From: Chrysophaeum taylorii
Taxonomy: Eukaryota; Sar; Pelagophyceae; Pelagomonadales; Pelagomonadaceae
NCBI GenBank assembly: GCA_029834535.1
Contig: JAQMWT010000142.1
Span: forward strand, 1 to 60,000
Length of the DNA stretch: 60,000 bases
Reading direction: 5' to 3'
A program made the position numbers and the translations under genes. Shown in pieces: positions 28,415 through 37,721 of the stretch (position 1 is the first letter of the stretch; each line of letters opens with the position of its first letter). The notes beneath the pieces are model-generated. The model was not told the DNA's origin. It worked only from the letters and a program-made list of their open reading frames with translations, and made no database searches.

Positions 28415-30554
28415 TTTATACGGTCCCACCCCCTCCTCTTCTTTATGTTCCCACTCCCTCCTCTTCTTTCTGGGCAACTGTGACAACATACCGTGAGTCA
28501 TCTCTTTTCTTTCTTTTTCGGCACTCGCATACCGGCGCAAGTGATCAAGGTTGCTTCGAACCACTTGAGGAGCTAGGCGAGTTCGAACTGTCGATGCTGC
28601 TTACGTAGCCGCACGATGGTGATAGAAACTTCATGGCTGTGATCATTTGGCCGCCGTGGACGTGGATGCCTTCATTCGCAAAGGTCCGAGCCGCGTCGAC
28701 AAAATGAAGAAGGTCGGTAGCCGCAGGTTTGGGTCGTGCCATCACTCGCCCAGATATCGGTCTCGGAGACCATTACCGCTGCCATGAGCGATTCATTGCC
28801 CGTTTTTGCTTCGAGATGGACGAGGTAAAATGTCTGGCCGTCTGCCAACATGAACACTCGAGGCACGGGCTCTCTGTCCTTAGCGTAGTATCCCGAGGTC
28901 GCCGACAGCCACACAGTGCGTCTCGTCGAAACAGTCAATGTCGTTGCAGTATGACCGCTGCGAGTCCTGGTAGAGCTAGCTCCACGAGGCGCCACCACCG
29001 GAATGCTTCTCCAGATCTTAGTCCCCAGACGCGCACGAGTGTATCAACACCGCGCTGTCTGTTGCGTCGGCGGCTGAAGTGCTTGCCCGCGTCTTCGTCG
29101 ACAATGAACGGATGCCGACCGATTGAGACGCCACGCTTGTTCGTGATGTCGTCGTCATCTTACGGCCACTGGCCGGCAGTGATGTAAATCACGTCAGATG
29201 ATGATCGCGCCGCAGCGTCACTTCGACGCACTCGTACTTGCACCGATGCACGGCCTATAGGACGCCGTCGCGCCACGAAGATTTTGTTGTCAACTCGGAT
29301 GAAGGTCTGGAACACGAAAGCAAGCTCTACTCAAAATTTTCGCTGTCGGTGGAGAACATCTTCGCTTTGAGACCTGCGAGCGACATCTTTGGAAGACGCG
29401 AAGGCCAAAGGGATCAAAACATCGTCGTATGAATTTACAATAGAAAAGTTCGTTTCCCTGTCGATCGACAGCACGATTTGGTGCAGGCTCGCGCTGTTGG
29501 TCGAGGAAGTCCACCCGACCCGATGCTCCTGCTATATGAAACACACGCAGTGCACATTCTTCCGTTTTGGACAAAGGCATCGCCCAGTCGATGGGATTTC
29601 AAGTTTGCACTCGCCCGACTCGTTGCGGAAGGCGATGCCTATGGTCGTTCAATGACGAGAAGTGACACTGCAACCAAATCTGCGTTTGCTCAAGCCGTCA
29701 GTCGAGAGCTCCGTTGGTCCTCTCGGCCGCATTCGCCACGCACAGCCTCGGAAACACCATGAGCATCATGCTATCTGCCGCGCTTGGTTGTTGAAATACT
29801 TCTTAAGTGTGTCTGCTAACCTTCTTTTTGCCAGCCAGAGAGTATTATTGGTACCCGTTCCATTCTTTGGCTGCAAAGCTCTGGGAGGTTGATCATCGTC
29901 ACGTTGACGTCGCGTGAGTAAATACACACGCCCGGACGTCTGTCTTCGCGTGAACGAGGTACTCGCCGTTTCCCATCTTGTATTAACGAAAGTTGTCGCA
30001 AATCAGGTATGGCGGCACAGAAAAACATTCCCAACCCTCAGGTGACAAAGGGGGTACTCACCGACTCGCCCTAGACCTCACTGAACGAGGCCAACACGGA
30101 CTCTGGGTCGGTTATGCTCGCCACACCACGTGCTCACGCTCACCAAGCCTCTCAACTTGAGGATGGAGAGTCGATTTATGAGAGCAAGATACGCCTCTCT
30201 CGAGGGAGAGGTATGACATCACTAGGAAAGCAAGGAAAGGCGTTCCGTTGAACGGGTATCAAGCATTGAGAGAGGGGGGGTAGGTAAGCCTTAGCGGTCA
30301 GGAGTTGGCGCCACATCAGGCATCGACGTCAGCTTGAGAGCTGCTGTCTCACCCCCGTAAGGTTCGCGCCCTAGCTCCGATCTGGATATATATACACATA
30401 TTAAACAATTGAGCGCCGTAGGTCTTCATCTACTGGCGCAACCCTCAAACTCATGACGTACAGAACGGTGGGCGTCTGTGGATCTGAAGCGAGTATGTAT
30501 TATCGTCGTCGGCCGTGGGTGTGTGTTGTGCGACCACCCGATATAATATATAGG
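28415..30554. other. Gene-poor region with relics
   Basis: No intact gene is supported. It contains a possible BNR-type relic (28580-29190, minus) and scattered short frames (29400-29760) without recognised domains. Base composition is mixed. Confidence 0.5.
28580..29190 (-). pseudogene. Possible BNR/YCF48-like repeat protein relic
   Basis: Minus-strand fragments in several frames read like a cysteine-bearing BNR-repeat protein: YCNDIDCFDETHCVAVGD near 28920, TDIWASDGTTQTCGY near 28750, and a final GQMITAMKFLSPSCGYVSS near 28610. Frame changes between them indicate decay. The assignment rests on short motifs only. Confidence 0.25.
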
Positions 30555-30813
30555 CAGGGTCGGATAAGAAAGTTCGTACGAGCCGTTAACTATGTTTCAG
30601 TTTGTACTTAGACATACTCAACGGATCGCTGAGCTATGTTCATTTGTACTCAAGCAGTATGTGCCGCCATGCCGCGAGATCGTCGCGATGGAACTAGTCC
30701 CCATAGTGAAGTCGGCATCCTTTCGTCCCCTAACGCAAAAAAAGGAAAAAGCCCACGCGTTGTAGGACCCGTCGTTGCGGCGCGGGCTAGTCTCGTTTTC
30801 TTATCCGACCCTA
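30555..30813. mobile_element. 259-bp MITE with TIRs matching the transposon at 37722
   Basis: The left end AGGGTCGGATAAGAAA (30556) and the right end TTTCTTATCCGACCCT are perfect inverted repeats of 16 bp. The flanking heptamers ATATAGG and ATAGAGG agree at 6 of 7 positions and are read as a 7-bp target-site duplication. There is no coding capacity. The termini are the same as those of the 4.67-kb element, so it is a probable non-autonomous derivative. Confidence 0.85.
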
Positions 30814-31166
30814 ATAGAGGGTTATGTGCTCGCGGCCTTTTAAATTAAGATCCGGTCGGTGCCCAGGAAATAATATTATTAGTCGGGCGCGTGGTGTCGT
30901 GCGCGCCGGCGAGAACGGCGTCGATCATGATTTCAGTCGTATGTGCAGAGCGATCATATCAGAAAATATGGTAAGGTTGAAATCGGGTGGTGGTCTCAAT
31001 ATGGACACGCGGTGCGCGAGACCAGCGCGAGGGACGTCGCCGCCGCCGCACGATCGTGTGGTGTTGTGTGGATGTTCACGAAGTCAGGTCCAAAGCACGT
31101 ACAGATAATATTTTGGCCGTCGGCTAGAGATTTTCACGAAAGTCGTCGTCGTCGTCGTCGTCGTCG
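30814..31166. other. Intergenic region 3' of the F-box gene
   Basis: No gene seen. A CGT run at 31143-31168 sits at the 3' end of the F-box gene. Confidence 0.6.
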
Positions 31167-32732
31167 TCAGCGGACGAGGCGCGGCACGGATTCGAGCCAG
31201 CGTACGTTGGCGAGGTTGGAGATCATGGAAGTGGTGTCGCGGATCTGGGTGCCGACGTGAAGGCGCTGGGTGGGCGAGGGTCGATAGCAGGTCTGGTGGG
31301 TCTGCGGGATGCGGAAGAGGTGCCGCCAAACGAGCGAGACGACGGAGTGGCCCCAGGAACAGACGGAGTTGTTTTTATCCCGGAAGAAGACGCCCAAGTG
31401 AGAGAGGTCGCTGAAGACGACGTTGCAGGCGGAAAGGTTTGCGGGCCAAGCGCACGTGTCGGAAGCCACTGCGTTTCCGATGCACTCGGCGTCGGCGGGA
31501 ACAGCGCGCGCCCGAAGGCCGCGGAGCGCTAGGGTGCGAAGTTCTGCGGCGTCCCCGATCGCATCGAGGAAGGAAGGGAGGATCGTGGCGTCGGCTGTCG
31601 CCTCGAACTCGACGACGAGGCTCTCGAGCACCGGGCAGGCGAGCACCAGCTTCTTGGCGACCGATCCGGCGACGAAATCCGAGATAATCGAAGATTCCGG
31701 AACGTCGAAGAACGCGTCGTTCTCCGATCGGCGGCGGCGCTCGGGGAACCAGAGGCGAAAGGAGAAGGAGAGGGACTTGAGGTTCGAGAGCGGGAAGACC
31801 CGCGACGAGACGCCGTTGGGGTTAACGAGAACTTTTTTTAGGTCGGCGCGTTCGAGGTCGGGGAACTTGTTTCCGAGGTCTGCGCAGAGATAGTCGAAGC
31901 TCATGGACCGCGCGAGCTTCGTATCCGAGTAAGTTGCCCACGTCAAGACGCGGAGGATGCGGAGGCAGGGTCTCGCGTTGCGCGCTGTCGAGAGGGCGGT
32001 CGAGAACGCGTCGCACGTCGACTCGCCGAGATGGTCGACGCCGAGGCTCGCGAGGCGCGGACAGTGGCTGAGTAGCTCGGCAACGAGGCCGGGACTGTCG
32101 TTGTGGCACTCGAAGTCTTCAAGGCCCGGACCGAATTTCCTGGCGATCAGCCGAAACGCTGCCGTTTTGAACACGCGTCCTTTGATCCGGACGCTACGAA
32201 GCCTGGTCGTTTCCACGGGGATAGCAAACAGAAGTTTTCGCCAGCCGTTATTGTAGCCGACGCCCCCGGTCGTGCGTCCAGGCGAGTCTTCGAGCGCGAG
32301 CTGCTCGAGTCCATCGAGCGCCAAAGTCGATGCGAGTCGCGTCAGACTCCGTTCCGTTACCGTCGCCGTTTCGGACGCGACGCGCGGACTCCGGACGCGC
32401 TGCGACCGGAACGCGAGCGCCGACCACATGTCGCGGCGCTTCCGGAGCGCGAGCCAGGAACGCGACACGGAACAACACCCGAGGCGCTCTTGGGGCCCGA
32501 GAAACGCGAGACAAACCACGGTCAGCGTCTCGTCCCTAAACCAACGCGAGCCGCGGGGAGCAACTTTTTCGCTGCGGACTACGCGCGCCGCCGCGCATCT
32601 TTCCATCCTCTTGCGCTTGGCTGCGAGGCCCTCCGCGATGTTTCTCTTCTTTTTCGTTGTCGCCCCTTGCTCATCGATGATGGGAGTAGCCACGGCATAC
32701 TTCTCGCCCACGGCGCGCGCGGGGCTCATCAT
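31167..32732 (-). CDS. F-box/leucine-rich-repeat-like protein
   Basis: A 521-aa single-exon protein. A basic N-terminal region is followed by an F-box-like segment at about residues 62-105 (DETLTVVCLAFLGPQERLG, then VSRSWLALRKRRDMW), where the CR/SRSW pattern is typical. The remaining roughly 400 residues have irregular leucine-rich repeats (LEQLALEDS, LRSVRIKGRVF, CPRLASLGVDHLG, LKSLSFSFRLW, CPVLESLVVEF, LRTLALRGL). Such proteins act as substrate receptors of SCF ubiquitin ligases through Skp1; the target is unknown. ATGATG at 32732 marks the start. It is divergent to DIM1, 338 bp away. Confidence 0.75.
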   Translation of the reverse strand: MMSPARAVGEKYAVATPIIDEQGATTKKKRNIAEGLAAKRKRMERCAAARVVRSEKVAPRGSRWFRDETLTVVCLAFLGPQERLGCCSVSRSWLALRKRRDMWSALAFRSQRVRSPRVASETATVTERSLTRLASTLALDGLEQLALEDSPGRTTGGVGYNNGWRKLLFAIPVETTRLRSVRIKGRVFKTAAFRLIARKFGPGLEDFECHNDSPGLVAELLSHCPRLASLGVDHLGESTCDAFSTALSTARNARPCLRILRVLTWATYSDTKLARSMSFDYLCADLGNKFPDLERADLKKVLVNPNGVSSRVFPLSNLKSLSFSFRLWFPERRRRSENDAFFDVPESSIISDFVAGSVAKKLVLACPVLESLVVEFEATADATILPSFLDAIGDAAELRTLALRGLRARAVPADAECIGNAVASDTCAWPANLSACNVVFSDLSHLGVFFRDKNNSVCSWGHSVVSLVWRHLFRIPQTHQTCYRPSPTQRLHVGTQIRDTTSMISNLANVRWLESVPRLVR

Positions 32733-33070
32733 GCAGCAGTCGTCGTCGTCGTCGTCGTCGTCCTCCGACCTTTTTCTTCTTCTTCTTCTGCTTCGTCTTC
32801 AGCGCGATGCCAGCCACGAGTGGTACGTCGCGCCCGCCCCTGACCCGCGATTCTGTCAAAGCTTCCTAGAAAATACTCCATCACAACACTTCTACGGTCG
32901 TGGCTGTGGTCGTGGCGGTGTCCAGGATACAACGCTTACCCTCGTCATCAACCTTCTTCATCGAGACAAAATAAAACCTCGTGCCACTCGTTCACAAAAA
33001 ACACCCCCCCCCCTCGTAGCTATATATAGCTGTCAGTTGTCGTCGTCGTGTCCCTGGCGATACGACAAAA
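32733..33070. promoter_or_regulatory. Divergent promoter region with trinucleotide repeat
   Basis: 338 bp between the divergent starts of the F-box gene and DIM1. It contains (GTC)n at about 32740-32762 and TTC repeats. No TATA box at a fixed distance can be asserted. Confidence 0.3.
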
Positions 33071-33976
33071 ATGACAAAGAAACGCAAGCGCGACGACGGC
33101 GGGTCGTCGCTGCTCGCGGCCAACACCGACATCGGGCAGCACTTCCTGCGGAATCCCGAAATTGTCAAGGGTATTGTGGATCGCGCCAAGGTGTGCGCCT
33201 CGGACACCGTGCTCGAGGTCGGTCCGGGGACGGGGAACTTGACGGTCAAGCTCCTCGAGGTGGCCAAGAAGGTAGTCGCCGTCGAGATGGACCGCCGCAT
33301 GGTCCGCGAGGTCCAGAAGCGTGTCGAGGGCGACCCCCGCCGCCACAGACTCGAGGTTATCCAGGGGGACGTCCTCAAAACGGCGTTGCCATACTTCGAC
33401 GTCTGCGTCGCAAACTTGCCTTACCAGATTTCCTCAGCATTTCTGTTCAAGCTCCTTGCGCACCGTCCCTTTTTTCGCTCGGCCGTTGTCATGTTTCAGG
33501 AGGAGTTCGCGATGAGACTCTCGGCGAGGCCAGGCGACAAGCTCTACTGCCGCCTTTCTGTAAACACGCAACTCCTCGCTAAGATCCAGCAGCTCATCAA
33601 GGTCGGTCGCAACAATTTCCGCCCGCCCCCCAAAGTCGACTCGCGCGTGGTCCGCATCGAACTCCGCAATCCGCCGCCTCCCATAAACTTTGTCGAGTGG
33701 GACGGCCTCATCAAGCTCGCGTTCAACCGCAAAAACAAGCTTCTCCACAGCATCTTTACCACCAAGGCCGTCCTGCTCCAGCTCGAGACATCATGGAAGA
33801 CGTATGCTGCTCTCAAACAAGGCAACAACTGCTGCGAGGCCCCCGACATCAAGGGCCTTGTCGACGGCGTGCTCGACAACGACCGCTTCAAGGGCCAGCG
33901 GCCTGCCAAAATGGATATCGAGGACTTCCTCGCACTCCTCGCTGCCTTCAACCAGGCCGGTCTCCATTTTACATAG
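33071..33976 (+). CDS. DIM1: 18S rRNA dimethyladenosine transferase (DIM1)
   Basis: A 301-aa KsgA/Dim1 methyltransferase. It dimethylates two adjacent adenosines near the 3' end of small-subunit rRNA during ribosome assembly, normally in the nucleolus. A basic N-terminus (MTKKRKRDDGG) suits nuclear import. The SAM-binding motif I is VLEVGPGTGNLT, the acidic motif is VAVEMD, and the catalytic N-L-P-Y motif is in VANLPYQISS. The Dim1-type C-terminal domain carries LIKLAFNRKNKLLHSIF and ends in AFNQAGLHF, as in the eukaryotic family. Its length matches cytosolic Dim1, not mitochondrial TFB1M. It is a single exon with ATG at 33071. Confidence 0.97.
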   Translation: MTKKRKRDDGGSSLLAANTDIGQHFLRNPEIVKGIVDRAKVCASDTVLEVGPGTGNLTVKLLEVAKKVVAVEMDRRMVREVQKRVEGDPRRHRLEVIQGDVLKTALPYFDVCVANLPYQISSAFLFKLLAHRPFFRSAVVMFQEEFAMRLSARPGDKLYCRLSVNTQLLAKIQQLIKVGRNNFRPPPKVDSRVVRIELRNPPPPINFVEWDGLIKLAFNRKNKLLHSIFTTKAVLLQLETSWKTYAALKQGNNCCEAPDIKGLVDGVLDNDRFKGQRPAKMDIEDFLALLAAFNQAGLHFT

Positions 33977-33987
33977 GAGTAGCCGAA

Positions 33988-34022
33988 AGGACGGACGGAC
34001 GGACGGACGGACGGACGGACGA
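33988..34022. repeat. (GGAC)n microsatellite
   Basis: About nine GGAC units just after the DIM1 stop codon. Confidence 0.95.
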
Positions 34023-34153
34023 CGCGCTATTTGTGAAATGCGTGGTTCCTTGGGGTCCCGTGCTTGTTCTTACCTCCTCGGAAGGTAAAAAATAACGAGA
34101 GCTTACGAGCCATGAGTGGGCCTGCGCGTGCTGTCTTGTCTATGGTCCATCCA

Positions 34154-34977
34154 CTACTCTTTCCGCGGAGAAACGACTTCGTCGATGACGCCAAAGTCGC
34201 GCGCCTCCTCCGGCGAAAAGAAAGTGTCGCGCTCCATGACACGCCTGCGGCGACACACGTTGCCAAGTTCCCGGGATAGATGCCAGCGTGCACACACTCG
34301 ATGTCGGCGAGGTCCTGGTTAGTGTGATTGACGTAGAGGTCATTGAGTCTGCGCCTCGTGCGCAATATCTCCTCGGCGTGGATAGCGAGCTGCGAGCGGC
34401 GTTATGAGTGCGGCGCGAAAAAATTGGAAGAACTTTATGCGAAGAACTACTTTACACGACGACGACGACGACGACGACGGCGGCAACTCACATCGGATGC
34501 TTGGCCCTGGACGCCGCCGCTCGGCTGGTGCAACATGATCTGCGAGACGAAAGAATCACGGTTGAAGAGCAAGGACGCGGCGTGAACCTTGGCGTTGGGG
34601 AGCGCGCGGCGCATGCCGCGGTCGCCGGCGGCGAGGAGAAGCGAGCCCATGGAGGCAGCCTGGCCCAGGCAGAGCGTGGAGACGGGCGCGCGGACGTAAC
34701 GCATCGTGTCGTAGATGGCGAGGCCGGCAGTGACGGCGCCACCCGGGGAGTTGAGGTACATGTAGATGGGCGCCGAGGGGTCTTCGGCCTCGAGGAACAA
34801 GAGCTGCGCTGTGATGGTCGCCGCGACGTCGTCGGTCACCGGGCCGTTCAACATGACGATGCGCTCCTTCAACAATCTCGAGAAGATGTCGAAAGCGCGC
34901 TCGCCACGGCTCGTATTTTCGACGACAATCGGAATGAGTGCGGCAAGGCCGCGACGAGGCGCGACACGACGAAGCAT
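34154..34977 (-). CDS. clpP: ATP-dependent Clp protease proteolytic subunit (ClpP)
   Basis: Four exons (34977-34588, 34539-34492, 34389-34298, 34244-34154) encode about 206 aa. The introns are 48, 102 and 53 bp (GTTCAC, GTGAGT and GTGTGT donors); the first is in frame and stop-free, so unspliced translation would insert 16 residues before the catalytic His. The mature protein starts near [18 protein letters not shown]. The catalytic triad is visible: Ser in [11 protein letters not shown], His in MLHQPSGG and Asp in the MERDTFF block after the last splice. NSPGG and [15 protein letters not shown] are standard. The roughly 14-residue basic extension ([13 protein letters not shown]) suggests mitochondrial import more than bipartite plastid targeting. 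It is divergent to the NDK-like gene, only 67 bp away. Confidence 0.93.
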
Positions 34978-35044
34978 TGGATCAATGGGCGGCGGGTTAG
35001 CGACGCGCGCGGATAGATTCGCTGGTCCTGAGTCAGCGCTAACG
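34978..35044. promoter_or_regulatory. Very short shared 5' region of clpP and the NDK-like gene
   Basis: Just 67 bp separate the two divergent start codons, so the promoters must overlap each other or the neighbouring coding sequence. No motif can be named. Confidence 0.4.
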
Positions 35045-36296
35045 ATGACGTTCGGGGTCGTTTGCCTCGCGATCGCCGAGATAGTTGGCGCCGTCCAGGC
35101 GTTTGTCCCGCCGCCGCGGTGTCCGAACGCGCCCATCACGCGAATGCGCGGGGGAAGCGACGAGGATATCCCGAAGAACAGCGCGTTGGTCTTCGTGAAG
35201 CCGCACGCCGTGACGACGCCGACAATCGAGCTCGTCCGGAGCGAGCTCGAGAAGGCGGGGATCTTGGTGCTCGAGGAGGGCGACATCGCGTCAGAGACCA
35301 TTGATGAAAAGAAGCTGGTGGACCAGCACTACTACGCGATCGCGAGCAAGGCGACGATCACGCCGCCAGCAGAGCTCGCGGTCCCCGAGGACAAGTTCAA
35401 GGACTTTTTCGGCGAGGACTGGGCGACCGTGCTCGCCGACGACCGCGCCAAGACGGCCATCGATGCATCGAAAGCCCTCGGGCTCGACGGCGCGGCGATG
35501 GACGCGGCGTGGGGCGAGGCCAAAGCCGCGGGCAACATTATCAAGCTCGGCGGCGGCTTCTACTGCGGCCTCCTTGGCGAGGGGGACGACGCCCTCTATA
35601 CCTTCAACGCCTTCTACATGTCGATGCGCGACCGCTTCACGGCGCCCGGCGGTGAGTTGTTTGCCCGATGACGTACGAACAATAATCCTACTCGGATTTA
35701 TTTATGCCAAAACGGCCTACGTGTCGAAATAACTAACTCAGCTCATTCTGAGGGCACGCGCAGGCTCGATCCACTATTTCGTCGTCGAGTGGGACGCCGA
35801 AACGCTCCCCTGGTCGAGCTTCCGTGGGTCGCTCCTGGGCCCGACCGACCCGGCGAGCGCGCCACCCGACTCGATCCGGGGACAGATTTTTGCAAACTGG
35901 CAGGATCTCGGCCTCGCCGCTGAGCCGAACACGGGCGACAACGGTAATTGTATACCCACCGCCACGCGCACTGGTTTGTCATTTCAGGCGTCCACGCATC
36001 GGCCTCGCCCTTGGAGGGCCTAGCTGAGAAGATGAACTGGCTCGAGATCGACCCCGCCGACGATCCGTTCGGCGCTTACATCCTCAACGCCGGTCTTGGA
36101 GAAGCGACCCTTCGCCAGTGGGTCCTCGACCCGGTAAGGTGTATTACCCTTTTGCTTAATTAATTTATCGCAGGTCCTCACTCTCGAAGATGGCAGCAGA
36201 GGCTCGTTGTTCGACGCCCTCGAGGACAAGGACGCCAGCCCGTGCGCAGCCAAAATTGCCGCGCTCGTCAAGCAGCAAGATCTCGCACCGGTCTAA
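35045..36296 (+). CDS. NDK-like protein, probably plastid-targeted
   Basis: Four exons (35045-35651, 35764-35943, 35988-36133, 36174-36296) encode about 351 aa; introns are 112, 44 and 40 bp (GTGAGT, GTAATT and GTAAGG donors). The N-terminus is a signal peptide ending AVQA, immediately followed by FVPPPR: an ASAFAP-like junction with Phe at +1 that directs proteins into red-derived plastids. A nucleoside diphosphate kinase fold follows: [10 protein letters not shown] at the first strand, [17 protein letters not shown], and [12 protein letters not shown], where NDKs have NVIHGSDS, with the His as catalytic candidate. A long insertion (about residues 100-200) separates the first strand from the core, unlike the roughly 150-aa enzyme. 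Activity is therefore uncertain. Confidence 0.8.
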
Positions 36297-37721
36297 TAAT
36301 GCTAACTTCCGATGGAGCGATATCCTAGCTTTCCTCAACAGTCAGTCGATGGCTGGTATGAACATTGACTCAGTAGTTCTAAAAAAATCGAATGAGTTTT
36401 TTCGTGATCTCGTAAGATGCAAGAGTTAGGTCCTCGCCTGTCGGTTGCGTCCTCTCAGTGCGCCTCCCACATACTCGTTTTTAAACCAGGGCTACCAGAT
36501 ATTATTAGACAGGCGTGATGGGTCATATCAAAATATCTAACTAGAGCACCAACGACGTCTGCAGTTCGCTGGTGTACGAAGGGCAAAGCTTTGTCGCAAG
36601 GCGCCTTCCCTTTCGCAAATACCCCGTTTTTTTCGATGTCTCCAAGCACTCTCTTGCGCGAAGGCTAACCGCCCGCATCATTGTTGGTTCTAGCTCCGGT
36701 TCATGCGTGGAGCATGTGCTCCGGCTGTCTACACGGCATCACTCCCGTGTGCCTCTTTCATATAGAGTATTATACGCGCGCCTCTTCTATAGAAAAAGGG
36801 TTCGGCGGATAGAGGGAACTTCGTTCGAAAGCCTGGTATGCTGCGGAGAGCTCCGGCACATGTGACAATTCCCTTGCCTTAAAGATCAACATAGCATGCT
36901 GCCAAGCCCATAGGAGACTGAAGATGCTCCTTTATTCCGAACGACACCAAGGACATTCGCACCACATTCGAGAAGAAAAGGTGAGCATGACAATGACGAA
37001 CAGGACCAAGGAGTCGGTGACGCGCCATTTGATCTATATTATGACTAGCCCACTAAATATGGTGATTATGCAGGCAAGCCCCAGGAGCATCGTGGTGGAT
37101 GGAAAGGAAGAGGAGCGGAAGAGCAAAGGGGGATGCAGAAGTAGACAGCTAATGCGGAGGCAGGAGTAGAACGGAGAGAGGAAAGTGCAAGGAAAAGGAG
37201 CAAAAAGTGGTTGTCAAGAATAGCGCAAAGGTCGGCTACGATCAGACCGACGAAGGGGCAGGAAATGAGGGGGCTGGCGAAGAAAGTGTGCACAGAGAGA
37301 GATAGTGTAAAATTGCCCTATGCCAGGCTATGGAGATTGATAGGCAAGAGTACGGCTCAATAAAGCGGTTTCACTGCGATGTCATTTATACAAAACCGGG
37401 CGCCATAGGCTGCTACGGGCCTGCAAGGCCGCCGAGTGTCGTGAGAACACAAGCAAGACACCTGCCATCAGCATTCGCAGCGCAATCGACTAGGATGGCA
37501 AGAGCATCGGCCTGCCGGCAGCCGATCGCGTACGAACTTATAAGCGGCGTCAGTACCATCGGCAAGCGGGGGATCAGAAGAGCTTAGTACCTGCGTTGGC
37601 GTGCTCGTATATGTGGCTGTGGCATTTAGAACACCGACCCAGCCCTGTATGTTTTGAATACTTAAGGTCGGTAGACTTCGGCTTCATAGACCCCCTGCTT
37701 GATTCTCCATAGATCCGTTAC
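36297..37721. other. Intergenic region, no gene seen
   Basis: 1.4 kb without a convincing gene. The part at 36940-37310 is purine-rich on the plus strand, and its complement ends in CTCCTGGGGCTTGCCTGC, weakly like the tracts near 13790 and 25910. It ends at the transposon's target duplication CCGTTAC (37715-37721). Confidence 0.55.

Noticed and set aside
28575..28600. Possible tRNA T-arm (GTTCGAACT)
   Set aside because: The flanks do not form the stem, and no D-arm, anticodon arm or acceptor stem fits around it.
26500..28600. LTRs flanking the copia relic
   Set aside because: No direct repeat pair with TG...CA ends was found by eye; the tandem repeat at 26531-26653 is not an LTR pair.
34492..35301. 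Long minus-strand frame extending clpP upstream to 35301 and without introns
   Set aside because: Upstream part overlaps the NDK-like first exon in antisense; reading through intron 1 would insert 16 residues into the conserved PNAK/MLHQP region.
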